Shown: positions 22,106-33,645, counted from the stretch's first letter. The stretch: DNA of 64,000 nt from Heliocidaris tuberculata (GCA_025618425.1 CM046849.1:29445821-29509820), one strand, 5' to 3'. Notes: generated by a model from the sequence alone, not told the origin. Numbers and translations are program-made.

Positions 22106-22256
22106 CTGGGCCCTGTTTCATATTATTAATAACAAGTTACAATAATTGTTATATGCTAAATTAAATGAAATTCTTGAATCTGATTGGTTGAGAGCGAATT
22201 TGTCATAGAAACAAGGCAGTTGTTATTGATAACAAGTTTTATGAAACCGGGGCCCA
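22106..22256 (-). mobile_element. CTGGGCCC foldback MITE (complete)
   Basis: Ends CTGGGCCCTGTTTCAT and ATGAAACCGGGGCCCAG are inverted complements with one bulge; subterminal AATAACAAGTTACAATAATTG pairs with the opposite AACAACTTGTTAT-type arm. This is the complete version of the truncated copy at 3561. Confidence 0.82.
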
Positions 22257-22970
22257 GATCTCAGATTCAATTTTCTTTTTTTGGTCAAAGATTACAGACT
22301 TAAGGTTAAGTTAAGGTTTGAGGTAAGGTTAAGGATAAGTAATCATATGCAGTTCTTGTATAGCCCTTATCACAAATCATTGTGTCTCTACACACTTGAA
22401 TGAAAAGAAAGAAAGAAAAAAATACAACAGACATTAGGTAACTAGAAAAAAAGAAAAGAAAAATGGTTTACAATACGCATAATTTAAGTTTTCAGGGAAA
22501 TTTAAGTATTCAAGGAAATTTAACTAAGAAGGAAGCAAAACTTGAAAAGTTACCTTAGTTACTTAGTTACATTTCCCTGGTTTATTCCAGAGTTCCTGTA
22601 CTGCGTGCTGGAAAGCTCTTTGTCCATATTCCTCTGAAGAATAATTACTGGGTGCTAATGCTATTTAATGTAGGTGATGTATAGGAATGGTGTTGGGTCC
22701 AGGGCCAGAGTTTGGAATTTGACTACTTTTTACTCACACATTGTACATTTCATGCCACTCACATTTTGGTCAAGGTTATTTATTGTTGAGGAAATTTTGG
22801 TCAAGGTTATGTTATTGTTAAAACATATCAAATCACCCTTTGTGTTCATAATGTAAAACATTGTTTTGATACTGAAATCTAATTTTGAGCATACAACAGA
22901 TCTTCCTCGAAACAAAAAGCATCCTTTGCTTAATGGCTAATGCTTTCTACTGTTGGCACTATCTCACCAG

Positions 22971-23097
22971 GGGCCTGTAACATAAAAAGATACAATCAAT
23001 CTTACGATCAATTGTAACTCTTCAGTACATGGTTTGCCATAGACTTATAACTGATATCAATCGTAAGACTGATTTATCTCTTTATGTTACAGGCCCC
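22971..23097. mobile_element. GGGCCTGTAACATAAA foldback
   Basis: Inverted ends GGGCCTGTAACATAAA and TTTATGTTACAGGCCC are exact; the inner arms CAATCAATCTTACGAT and ATCGTAAGACTGATT nearly match. Short hairpin element inside the TMEM106-like intron. Confidence 0.82.
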
Positions 23098-23469
23098 AGG
23101 TTATATGCCTAACTAGATTTTAATCATGATTGTCTACCTATCAGGATATACAGTTTCACACTATTTGTCTGAAGCATTCAGGCAATTGATTTTGAAGTAC
23201 CTAGTCATCCGCAGTTTTGGTCAAGGACATGTTGCTGTAGAGGAAATGACATCTCAGTCTACACTACTCTATGCGATTAAAATCTCAAACACTATTCCAA
23301 TACAGAAATCTAAATTCAAGTGATGCATAATTCTTTCTCAATTTTAAGCAAACAAAATGCATACTTACATGTATACATAAATTGCAAAAAACTAGATCTA
23401 TTTGTTCTTGATTTTCAAAATGTATGTATATTTTGTATTTCATTTGTGCCCTACGATGGGGCTATAAGA

Positions 23470-23722
23470 GGACCTACATATGAGCCTGATCGGTTAGTCA
23501 CGGACGGACATTTGACAAATTTTGAAAGTTTGAAGGCCTGTAGAAAATATGTATTTAATTGCAGAGAACTATTTTATGTTTAATTGTGAAGGGCATCCCT
23601 GAAGAAGTTGAAATTTGATAAAATTTGGTTGCCATGGTTGCCTACTAAAATTATAATTCATAAAATATTCAATGTCACGGATGGACAAAATGCCTGCTCT
23701 TAACCGATCAGGCTCATATGCA
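23470..23722. repeat. Inverted repeat around CATATGAGCCTGATCGGTTA
   Basis: Left word at about 23479-23498 and its exact reverse complement at about 23700-23720, followed on each inner side by GTCACGGACGGAC / GTCACGGATGGAC in related positions. Probable small foldback element. Confidence 0.65.
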
Positions 23723-23777
23723 CTTGACCAGATATCCCTGGCATGTTTACTGTTTTGTGTTTTTATAGTGGTTTTAA

Positions 23778-24135
23778 AGTGTACCATTCACCTAAAAAAT
23801 ATAATGTGTGTACAGATACAATGTATAACATCAACTTCAAAACACTTTACCTGGCCTTCTATGGGTTAACGGTTGAGTATTATGGAAATAAAGGAAAACA
23901 TAAAACCCTCTCGTGAGGAACCCAACTCCGAGTTTGGTTCCATTATTCTATGCGAGCGTGTACGGGTGCGTGGACTAGTCTCCTCGCATGTTGCTGTTAT
24001 GTTTATGGAGAGTGTATTTCAACTTGCAATATCTCTTTATAGTATCAACATTCAAAGCTCATATTTTGAATATAATATGGCGACATGGAACCCCTAACAT
24101 AAAGAGCAAAATTTTTTTTTGATGATTGGTACACT
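23778..24135 (+). mobile_element. TTAA MITE, family A
   Basis: TTAA at 23774-23777 and 24136-24139; starts AGTGTACCATTCACC and ends GATGATTGGTACACT. The interior aligns with the copy at 7475 in the same orientation (CCAACTCCGAGTTTGGTTCC region, TATGGAGAGTGTATTT). Confidence 0.88.
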
Positions 24136-24178
24136 TTAAAAACCTGAAGTAAAGAAAGCAATAATCGGGCAAACTTAC

Positions 24179-24242
24179 GTTCTCCTGGGCTTCAGTCTTT
24201 CATCATTGTAAGGAATTAAGGCTACGAGATCATCTTCTCTTC
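24179..24242 (-). CDS. TMEM106-like protein, exon 2
   Basis: A 64-base exon with acceptor TTTTTCTGACCAG and donor AAC|GTAAGT. It completes the split Gly of exon 1 and encodes REDDLVALIPYNDERLKPRR plus the first two bases of a Thr codon. The (Q/E)LVALIPY.D.RL.PRRT segment is one of the best conserved parts of TMEM106 family proteins, lying between the CxxC motif and the membrane helix, and is the strongest single evidence for the assignment. Confidence 0.93.
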
Positions 24243-24356
24243 CTGGTCAGAAAAATAAAAAATAAAAAAATAAAATCAGTGGTGGGTAAGGAGGGGGAGA
24301 GGGAGGGAGGAGGAGGGGGCAAAACCTACCTGTGCCACCATTTAAATGACCTAAAC

Positions 24357-24798
24357 CAGTGTTGGGTACCTCGAGATTGATTTTGATCTCGAGACCAGTC
24401 GAGATCGGCATCAGTAACCTCGATCTTGTTCTTGATCTCCAAGGTGTTGGGTCTTGATCATGATCTTGATCTCGGAGCTTCTGTTCTCTGAATTTTTGCT
24501 CGAGATCGCTCGAGATCAACATTGTTATTACGTAAATTATCAAACGAAAAAGCTTTTAAAATCGTTCACCAATTGGCGAAAACACGACTCAGTGTTGGGT
24601 AGCTCAAGATGGATCTTGATCTCGAGACCAGTCTCGAGATCGGCATCAGTAATCTCGATCTTGATCTCGGAGATATCTGATCGTGATCTCAGATGTTCTA
24701 ATCTCGATCTTGAGCTGCGGATCTTGATCTGGATCTGGATCTTGGACTGTCTGATCTTGATCTTGATCTCGGACCCTCTGGCCTTGGACCCAACACTA
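24357..24798 (+). mobile_element. hAT-type non-autonomous element with 8-bp target duplication
   Basis: It begins CAGTGTTGGGTACC and ends GGACCCAACACTA (the final base mutated from G). It is flanked by ACCTAAAC (24349-24356) and CCCTAAAC (24799-24806), an 8-bp duplication with one mismatch. The body is built of degenerate GATCTTGATCTC hexamer repeats around a unique core (TTGTTATTACGTAAATTATC). A 470-bp relative in the opposite orientation is at 49193-49662. Confidence 0.85.
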
Positions 24799-25019
24799 CC
24801 CTAAACTATAGGTACCTGAAGATCACAACACAAAAAAGCCCCCTTAGAACTTGTTCACAAAACCTTGGTGGTTTACAGTGGGTACCCTTTTTCAGCGTAC
24901 TGCACATTTTTGTATAGTATACCACACAGATAAGTCAGTATCGGTATGACCTTTGTTGCAAGCAGTCACTTCTTCATGTGAATGAGCCTTAATTTTGCAA
25001 TTTTTTTGAATCGAGACAG

Positions 25020-25445
25020 TGGTATGTAGCTTTGCCAGAGATGACCATCTGTTCTAATAGACCATACAATGCCTACATGTACATAGGAGTTGCTATGTCA
25101 TACATGCTGTAGCATCACCAGGAAAAAATTGGTAATAAGGATATACTACCTGAAAGCATGCAATTCTATTGTGAGCATATGCTGAGCTGGGGGAAGTTAC
25201 ATTCATATTGTAGAATATTATTGACAGATGATGTCATTGCAGGAATGAGATTTGGAGCTTTGTTTTAGGGTGGAGCTTAGGAGGTTGGGAAAAATATTTC
25301 AAAAAACATTTTCAAAAAACATTCAAAGATCTATGAAACATATCTAGATCTTTGAATAACAGAATATTAGTTGTATGCAATTTGCATCCCTGCACATCAA
25401 CAGCAATAAACTTGCATTTGGGTTGCGTTTGGGTTGCAGGGGCCT
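25020..25445 (+). repeat. Dispersed foldback fragment (relative at 58790-59235)
   Basis: Near-identical stretches are shared with 58800-59235: TATGTAGCTTTGCCAGAGATGACC, AAAGCATGCAATTCTATTGTGAGCATRTGCTGAGCTGGGGGAAGTTACATTC and GGTGGAGCTTAGGAGGTTGG (each under 20 bases exact or split by mismatches). The left inverted arm present at 58583 is absent here. Confidence 0.7.
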
Positions 25446-26010
25446 TTTCACAAGTTATGCAAAACCAGTACTGTTTGAACCAATATATCCTTGCACAAAG
25501 TGCCACTAAAATACAGGCAAGTCCAAATACAGTAAAGTCCAAGGGAGAGCGAAAGTTCATGCAGATGTACATGTACATGTCGGCCTGGTAGCCTTGAGAA
25601 CAAAGGTACTCGGAGGACTTTCATTCACATTTGTAAATCTATTCATACCTATATCACCTACATCCTTGTGTTCGCACAAAATTTACAATCCTGTAATTTA
25701 TGTTGTTTATGTAAGACATTGTTTTCAAATCAATCAAAGTGCCTTTTTTTCCAATGGGAATCATGTGCTATCATTATCTGACATGTAGCCTCACAATTAG
25801 TGACACCCCTTTTTAATTTCAGCAAAGAAGAAAGGATTTTCTTTAAATATAAAAAAATATTACATGTACATACAATATGACAAACTACTAATAACGGGTA
25901 AAAAAAAGAGAGAGAGAGAAAATGATAGAACATATGTAGAGAAAAAAAAATTTTGTTGTAGAAGGTCTAATTATCAATTCCAAATGCTATTTTTGATTCA
26001 ACAATTTGTT

Positions 26011-28247
26011 TAGTCAACCTCACTTAAGTCAACGTCGCATGTGTTGAATAGTCGCTTAAGTCGATGAAAAAAAAAGTCCCAATTTATCCTCATAGACTTA
26101 CATGTGTTAATTCTATGTATAAGTCGATGTTTGTAAGTCAATTAATCGCCCATGTCGATCAAATTCTCAGAAATGTTCCAAAGAAAAACATTAAGTTCAC
26201 ACAGCCCAAGTCGAATGTGTAACCAATCACAAACACCGATCGATTTTATTTATCGACTCCAGACCTGCTGGCGCGCGACGCGTGCTTCTCCATTCATAAT
26301 CTCCGCTCTCTCTCTCCTTTATCCCTGGCCTTCGGTAAGATCTCCTTTCAAACCTTTTCGATCGTGGCTCAATGTACATGTACATGTATGAGATTTGCAA
26401 CAACTCTCAATCTCAAAATAGAGACTTCATTTATACTCTGTAAGAAATTGGCAGTTGAAAATCCAGTAATTACAGCACACCGATGTGCTAGCTAGCTGGG
26501 TCAGATTATTGGCCTCAATATACCATGGTATAGCCTGAGTTGGGAAGGGTTTCCATCACTGGCACGAACTTCGTTCGACAAATCATCTCATAAGAAAACT
26601 CAGGCACAGAAATTATTGAACATTCTTCGTAAGTGCCAAAACGACAAGTATAGGTAAATCCCATAAATAAAATCGCTGTGATTGGTTCAATATATCGGCA
26701 AGTTCATTCGAGCTTCGCATTGCAACCACTGATCTCTACGGTTTTTCCGTAGAGATCAGTGATTGTAACTGAATGAGTAAACATTTGGCGCGAAAACTAG
26801 CGTATGTCCTGTGCATGTGCAGGTCAATCGCTGGAAACACTGCAGCGCTATGACTGGTCCAATATCGGCAAATTTGGTTCAACTTCGCATAGCAAGTGAA
26901 TATCATTTAAGTCACATGTCGCGTAAGGGGGTTCGATGGGGGCGATGGCTCATGTTCGTGATGTTATTGGCTGCTTGGTGTTACTAAGTTAGGCTTGGAA
27001 TAACAAATTAGAGGCAACATTGTTCCTTAGCTAGCTTGACATAAATCATATGGCATCGAATAAGAAGGGAGGCTTCCCGTGGGTATGAAAATTATTTGGG
27101 AATCAGAATATGCGTTATCTGAAATCAAATACATTTCGTACAATATTTGAAATGTTTAAAAAGACATTTATATATATCGACATTTGTTTTATTTGTTTAA
27201 ATTAATTTGTTTAAATGTGTGACAGAGAACAAACATCATTGTGTCATTAAAAAATCGAGACATCATCGTCATAGATATCAGATTTTTTTCAAAACTTATT
27301 CTGGAGCATCATAAAGTGCCTTCTCCTTGACAAGAAATGTGATTCGCGATTTAGATCAGAGAGCAGAGTTATCCAGTCAAATGTCATCAGTTTTCCCTGA
27401 TACAATTCGTGTCAGCCTCGTTAGAGATCATCATGATAATTAAAATAAAATGAATATTTATTGTTCATAAAGCAAGTCGTATGTTTTCCACTTCAAAGAA
27501 AATAACTTTGATTCATTAAGCCTATTTCAATGAATATCATTAGCGGGAGATTTTAAATAGCAGAATTGCCGAGTTAAATTCATGCAACAGGTAACAATAC
27601 TTTTATCAGCAACGTAAGAGAATGATATGCTTTGTCGTGAGAAGCTATAGAAATTGTACTTTATAAGAGACACATCACAATACTTTTTCAGTCCATTATG
27701 AACAATGATTTTCAAACATCATTTAAGATATGATCAAAGAGCATGCATCTAATAAATTATTTTACCAGCGTCAGGATGATATGCATTGTTAGAGTGAGAA
27801 GACTCAATGTACTTTTTAAAAATTCATATCACTCACGATGACCCAAAAATAGGCCATCGGAAAGTACACAATTTGATGACAGATGATAAGAAACCATACT
27901 TCCTCTTTTTAAAAGAAAATGTAGTTTTAACGCATTTTGTTTCATTTTCTTTATATTGGATATCCGTATCAGCATCGTCCGAAGTGAAAAAAAAAAAATA
28001 CTCAGGCCTAGGATGTTCTCATTTTCCGGATGTCTGCACAACAAACTACGGCATGCATGAGATAAGAATTGTAGTGTAATGACACTGTTCAAGCCACCAG
28101 CCGCGCCGAGGACAACAGCACGGCTGCATGGTGCCGGGGACAACGCGTAAGCTGAATTTTCTTCGACTTTCGCACGAGTAAAAAATCGCCTAAGTCGATG
28201 CATTTTACTCAGTCCCGACAAGATCGACTTAAGCGAAGTTGACTGTA
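26011..28247. mobile_element. Tigger/pogo-like non-autonomous DNA transposon
   Basis: The left end TAGTCAACCTCACTTAAGTC and right end GACTTAAGCGAAGTTGACTG followed by TA form imperfect inverted repeats; CAGTCRAC-CTTAAGTCGA termini with TA flanks are typical of pogo/Tigger elements of the Tc1/mariner superfamily. The 2.2-kb interior has no DDE transposase frame. It does contain a perfect internal hairpin (CACTGATCTCTACGG / CCGTAGAGATCAGTG, about 26729-26762) and CAATATCGGCAA repeats. Confidence 0.65.
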
Positions 28248-28314
28248 CTTCTGGATTCTTCTGTCTGTCATGCCCGACAATTTAAAAAACGTTTTAGTTT
28301 TTTATTGCTTTTAA

Positions 28315-28685
28315 AGGGAAAGTTGAGTTCTGGGAAAGGTAAAAAATAATTTGTGAGCTTTCTCATTCTTATTATGTTAGTTTAGAAGATTATCACGGTA
28401 GATATGTCCCCTGAAAAGGATTGCTCTTCAAATGCCCTAACATTATGACAAGAAACAGCTGACATGTGTAGACCGAACATTTGTGTGTAGTCCCATGTAC
28501 ACATTTCTGTGTGCAGTGCATGTGAGTCTCTGTCAGCAGGATTGAGTCAATTTCTTCTCATTTTGGTGATTCCAAAACCTTACAGAATACACCAATTCTT
28601 ATGTGATATATAATCAACCTTTCCCAATTGCTTTGAGACAGTTTCTTTCACAATTCAATCTTATGACCAGAGCTCAACTTTGTCT
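28315..28685 (-). mobile_element. TTAA MITE, family B (reverse)
   Basis: TTAA at 28311-28314 and 28686-28689. It reads AGGGAAAGTTGAGTTCTGGG at the left and CAGAGCTCAACTTTGTCT at the right: the best preserved terminal inverted repeat of this family in the window. Confidence 0.88.
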
Positions 28686-28826
28686 TTAAAGTACAGTTAA
28701 TTAATTGAATAAGACCTTACATGCACACATGTATGCCTATAGACATCACAGTTTCAGTTCCTGATGATTGTTGATAAGAGATCTAAAATTCATTTCAAAC
28801 TTGCAGTCAAAATGTCTCTTTATTCA

Positions 28827-28984
28827 GGGCCCTGCTGCATAAAACTTTTAGTGAATTGTGACATAAATCTTGATCGTGACATAAATCTCTGCATAAGCTA
28901 AGTCATTGACATTTATGTTTATGTCACGATGCTGGGATTTATGTGACATAAATCATGACATAAAAGTTTTATGCAACAGGGCCC
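28827..28984. mobile_element. GGGCCCTG hairpin element
   Basis: Ends GGGCCCTGCTGCATAAAACT and AGTTTTATGCAACAGGGCCC are inverted complements with one mismatch. The interior repeats GTGACATAAATC in both orientations, so the whole 158 bases fold as one hairpin. Confidence 0.85.
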
Positions 28985-29054
28985 AGGTTTTTTTATTCTG
29001 TTCTATAGGTATTATTTCTCTGTGGAAAGTATGGAAACAATCTTACAGACTAAC

Positions 29055-29340
29055 CTCTAGGAATTTTCCCCAAACCATGACAGGTTGGGCACGTGAATCC
29101 ACTGGAAAGTTCCTCATACGTGTAATGCACGGGACCATTGCCGTTGCCGTTGCCATCATCCGGAATCGGTGTGCTCCTGTTCGGATAGGAGGGGTCTGCA
29201 ATGGTTGCCTCGACGGCGCTGAGATCGTTGGAGCGGTGTCTCATGGTGGTGGCGTTGTCTGTTGCATTGTTGCGATTGTTGTCAAGGAGTGGTTGCTTCT
29301 CGGACTCACTCATGGCTTCTGTCGCTGAGCCACCATCGTC
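29055..29340 (-). CDS. TMEM106-like protein, exon 1 (start codon at 29313)
   Basis: First coding exon of a minus-strand TMEM106-family gene. TMEM106 proteins are type II lysosomal/late endosomal membrane proteins linked to lysosome size, acidification and transport. From ATG at 29313 it encodes 86 residues: an acidic, Asn-rich cytosolic tail (MSESEKQPLLDNN) and then TYEELSSGFTCPTCHGLGKI, whose CPTC (C75, C78) and G-K-I-P-R-G match the family's conserved zinc-binding-like CxxC motif. The donor is AGAG|GTTAGT. An acceptor (CATAAAACAG) at 29340/29341 implies a 5' UTR intron upstream. Exons 1-4 join in phase to give 209 residues; a C-terminal part of about 60 residues is not found. A short upstream frame overlaps the start codon (see separate entry). 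Confidence 0.9.
29311..29337 (-). promoter_or_regulatory. Upstream ORF overlapping the TMEM106-like start
   Basis: Eight codons plus stop (MVAQRQKP-stop) begin at ATG 29337 and end with a TGA whose first two bases lie inside the main ATG (shared ATGA). Such overlap is a known arrangement for termination-reinitiation or leaky scanning; the effect here is inferred. It lies inside the exon bounded by the acceptor at 29341, so it is in the mature mRNA if that acceptor is used. Confidence 0.55.
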
Positions 29341-29398
29341 CTGTTTTATGGTCAGAATGGAGAACATGACATTCAATGCAGTCAAACCTGTCTATTAA

Positions 29399-29920
29399 AG
29401 GAGAATGAAAACCTGGGGAAAAATCAATTTTAATGAAAAGAGGGGATAGAGAGAAGCAATTAAAAAAAAGTTCCATCAAAATCGGTTACAAAATGAGAAA
29501 GTTAAAAAAGTTTGAAAAGTCTCAATTTACTTTCTTTGGCGATCCTCAAATTGGCAATGTTGCTTCAAAGTGACAGGTTAAATTGTAGTACAACTCTCCA
29601 TATGTTTTGTACACAAAATTTCATATTTTCCCCATTATCTCGTAAGGTGCAGCTTGTCTCCTTCTTAGCTCAAGATATATCATGGGAAAATGTATTTGAC
29701 ACAACATATGTTGAGTTCACAAAAAGACAAGCAGCATCTTTAGAGATAATGGAGAAAAATATGATATTTTGTGTACAAAACATATGGAGAGTTGTACTAC
29801 TAAAAACTGTCACTTTGAAGCAACATTGCCAATATGAGGATCGCCATAGATTTTTAAAATTGCTTCTCTCCATCCTCTCTTTTCATTAAAATTGATTTTC
29901 CCCCAGGGTTTCATTCTCCT
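29399..29920. mobile_element. TTAA-flanked long foldback MITE
   Basis: TTAA at 29395-29398 and 29921-29924; starts AGGAGAATGAAAACCTGGGG and ends CCCAGGGTTTCATTCTCCT. The two halves are inverted repeats over about 220 bases each (TGTAGTACAACTCTCCATATG against CATATGGAGAGTTGTACTACT, and so on). It is inserted into a CCTGTCTAT...dispersed repeat just upstream of TMEM106-like exon 1. Confidence 0.88.
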
Positions 29921-29924
29921 TTAA

Positions 29925-32417
29925 GGCAAACCTAAGTGTGACCACTGCAGACAGATCATAAAATGGCTGTACACTGTAGCTTTCTAGGCAGGTTCAGCAA
30001 TTGAGAAACACAATGTAGGTGACATGTAGGTAGTGACAGGGTGGGGGGGGGGGGATTCTTTTTACAGTCTCAATACCTGGAATAGAGCAACTTCACAGAG
30101 TTTATCTACTGCAATAAGCAGGATGAATGAATGGATTTATTTGCCTGCACAATAGAAAAGAAAACACAAACTTCACCCCCATTTAAAGATGATGAATGTA
30201 CTTGCCTTAAAGATCAAAACAAGAAGTGAATGATTAACAACTAAGCAGAACTGTTATTAGTGCTTGACCACGCATACACATACATGCATGAGTCATTTAT
30301 TAGATAATTCAATCAAATTAATTGGCTACTTGAAGGGTATGTCACAACAGGAGGATTGAGAATATAGCAAATGCTTCAAAGTTGCTGCGTACTGAAATGA
30401 GGAGGTGAAATGCTGTAAGTTTAGTGGTCACAGAGCAGTGGTCTTGTAACAAGGACCTGCGTTGAAAACAAATGTATGGCTAGAGTGCCCAAGTCTGCGC
30501 AGTGCCCACATCTGCGCACACGCCTAACTGCACGATTCTGATAAAACAAAACATGCAACTAACACAAACTTTTCATCTTTATCATAGCGATAGGTATTCA
30601 TGCAAAAGACGAGTCAAAATATTATAAAACGTTTTATTTCAGACATTTTATCACAAGCCTCAAAATATTGTCTTTCACATCAAAACTCCCGAACTGCGTG
30701 TAAAATGAATGAATGCACAGACATGGGCACCATTGTTTTTTCAATGTTGAAATGACATGGAGCCGTTTCTTGTGAAAAAGGAATGGTTCTTGCTCTAATT
30801 TTGATGAGATTTTTTGCAAACTTACTCTTTAGAATATCAGGAATAATATGAAATTAAGCTTTAGAGGAATATTAAAGAAATTCTTGTTCATTTTCGGGTC
30901 AAAATCTTAGGCGCAAACATAGGGCTCCCCATCATACATATACTTTGTACTTGCGACCTGGGTCCAAAATACACATCATTTAAAAAGCTCACATTCTCAT
31001 CTTCAATAAGATACAATAACCATGATTTCCTCAAAAATGTCAATGTGCCCAACAAAAAGCCAATTGTGCCACCTGCTCGGTCATGTGTGATCCTTCCATC
31101 ATAATTATGTTCTCATATGAAAGAGGAGACTTTGAGCTTTTCAGTGATATGTATTTCAATAATCAATAATACTAAATCATTTCCTATCTTGTTAAAATCA
31201 TAATGAACCGAAGTTAGCAGCCATCCACTTATTTTTGACAAATGGGTTTCTGACACTGCCACTTACAAGACTGTCTGAAATGGGTCGTGCGTGATTCATT
31301 GATGATGTTTTGGGTGTCAAAAAAAATTGAAGAGAAAATAACCTTAACCAAAAAGTAATTAGGAATTATTTTGCAATTTCCTCATAAATTTGGGTCTCCT
31401 TTTTTCAGGGACACCCTGCATATTGGCTACTGAAAACCTAAGAAATTACTGACCTTTTTTTGTTGGAAAATTGGGTCCGATGCCCCCTATTCAAAATTGA
31501 CACTACTGGGGTCACTATAAGGGACCTGCATGAATCTTTAAGTCAAATTCAAGCTTATGGGAGACTTGGTAATTAAGAATTACCTTGTGTTAGAGGGAAT
31601 TACTAGCTTCAAACCTCAACCTTTATGGTCAAAATACTGCACTGCTCTATCCCCTAAGCAGCAGGTAGCATTCAAATATCCACCAAACTGAGCTGTGTAG
31701 ATTGTTACCATTTACCTTCACACAGTATTTTCACATTTCCTCAATTAAATCTACATCAGACAGGTACATGTAACTGTCAATGCGAACTTTTTGATCCAAT
31801 CCACATGTACAATACCTGGCCTCGATGAATGGAAATCAAAGGAGGTTTAACCATTTCTAATGATCTGCGAGACATGGTCGGAACAAAAGTCTCCCAGGCA
31901 ATGGAGAGAGACGGACTGGAAGTCTGGGAACAGATAAAATTGCAATACTACTCTTCTGAAGGCTGAATGCTGAAGAGTGAAGCAATGATCCTCTCCAGTC
32001 TCCAATACTTTTCTGCCTTCCACCTCCCTGCTTCAACAACATGTTGTTCCTAACAGGAGAAAAGCCTCTGCGACACTTCCCTCACCCATGTTTTGAGCTT
32101 TCAGCTGAAATAACCATTCACCATGAATAAAGTCACATGACCAACAAAGAGAAAAAGTAGGTAGCTAAACAAACTTTCCAAAGAGAGCTCTTTTGTTGTG
32201 GGTTCTTTAGCATTCCCTGAACAGTTTTTGTGTTTGAAGGTTTGATTGCATTATTCCTAAACCTATGTACATGTACCTGCCTGGGGTGAATGGGTGAAAA
32301 GCACTCCATACCACTGAGAACTGCCTCATATCTGGAGCTCATGTGGGAGCTTCAAAGGAGCGAGATTGCCGGCCAAAAACAGCCAGAAAATTCACTTGAT
32401 CAAGGTGGTAAATATCC
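29925..32417. other. Intergenic, no gene found
   Basis: Mostly unique AT-rich sequence. A G-run lies at 30043-30053. The 5' UTR exon(s) and promoter of the TMEM106-like gene probably lie here but cannot be fixed. The end (32340-32417) starts a dispersed repeat also found near 18145. Confidence 0.4.
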
Positions 32418-32689
32418 TATTAAACAAATTGTCAGTAAATCAGACAATTTATCATCCTAAAATGTAAACAAAAAATATTTTCTCAGAATTTTGCTGATTA
32501 TACTGGTATTTTGAACTCTTCAAACTTAGAGGTTGACTGCAGCCAAAATTGAAACAGCCCCACATAGTGATGGTTCCGTGAGTGGGTGAAAAAAAAAAAA
32601 ACAGCTTTGACTTGCAAGAGTTTGGGGATATGGATGTTGCTGTAAGAGAGGGACACACATGCACCACCTGCACACTGCACCTAGCACAA

Positions 32690-32931
32690 TGGGTGTTTTC
32701 AAGTTCGGTGTTAGTGTTGGTGTTGGTGTTGAGAGCGTGAACTGGGCTGCTGATTCTAGCCCCAACACCGAATTCGGGTTTATAAAAATAATACCAATCA
32801 CATTACTGATAGCTCAACACCTAGTGAAGTCAATCCCAGCACCAGCTTCATTTCAGGTTCAGTGTTGTGGCTGGTGCTAGTTTTGCCCCAACACCAACAC
32901 CAGCTTTCAACACCGAACTTGAATTCACCCA
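32690..32931. mobile_element. Family M foldback, first duplicate
   Basis: Starts TGGGTGTTTTCAAGTTCGGT and ends CACCGAACTTGAATTCACCCA (one extra base). Related to 8339-8580. Confidence 0.82.
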
Positions 32932-33401
32932 ATGTATATAGCACATCACAAGGACACCACATCACCTTTAGCACCTTTAGCACCTGACACAGCACAACCC
33001 TCTCCAGGACAGTGTCTACGCTTTTTGGGAGAGTACTTCTTCAAGACTCAAGACTCAAAACTATATCATCATGTTACTGCAGCCACAAAAAGTCTTCATT
33101 GTTTTTAAGGTCCATGCCCCCCCCCCCCCCTATTAAACAAATTGTCAGTAAATCAGACAATTTATCATCCTAAAATATAAACTAAAAATATTTTCTCAGA
33201 ATTTTGCTGATTATACTGGTATTTTTAACTCTTCAAACTTAGAGGTCGACTGCAGCCAAAATTGAAACAGCCCCACAAAGTGATGGTTCCGTGAGTAGGT
33301 GAAAAAAAAAAACCAGCTTTGACTTGCAAGAGTTCCGGGATATGGATGTTGCTGTAAGAGAGGGTCACACATGCACCACCTGCACACAGCACCTAGCACA
33401 A

Positions 33402-33645
33402 TGGGTGTTTTCAAGTTCGGTGTTAGTGTTGGTGTTGGTGTTGAGAGCGTGAATTGGGCTGCTGATTCTAGCCCCAACACCAAATTCGGGTTTTTAAAAA
33501 AATAATACCAATCACATTACTGATAGCTCAACACCTAGTGAAGTCAATCCCAGCACCAGCTTCATTTCAGGTTCAGTGTTGTGGCTGGTGCTAGTTTTGC
33601 CCCAACACCAACACCAGCTTTCAACACCGAACTTGAATTCACCCA
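33402..33645. mobile_element. Family M foldback, second duplicate
   Basis: Same element as at 32690, carried by the 713-bp tandem duplication and not by independent insertion, since the flanks are duplicated too. Confidence 0.82.

Larger units (their letters stand above)
21476..24178 (-). other. TMEM106-like intron 2 with repeats
   Basis: A 2.7-kb intron containing the foldbacks at 22106-22256 and 22971-23097, an inverted repeat at about 23470-23720 (CATATGAGCCTGATCGGTTA against TAACCGATCAGGCTCATATG), and the family A MITE at 23778-24135. No additional exon is needed by phase. Confidence 0.85.
24243..29054 (-). other. TMEM106-like intron 1 with transposable elements
   Basis: A 4.8-kb first coding intron. 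It contains a hAT-type MITE (24357-24798), a dispersed foldback fragment (25020-25445), a 2.2-kb Tigger-like element (26011-28247), a family B MITE (28315-28685) and a GGGCCC hairpin (28827-28984). No exon is required between the phases of exons 1 and 2. Confidence 0.85.

Noticed and set aside
29050..29328. A plus-strand gene (140 codons) at the TMEM106 exon 1 position
   Set aside because: Shadow of the minus-strand coding exon, which has the conserved CPTC motif and splice sites.
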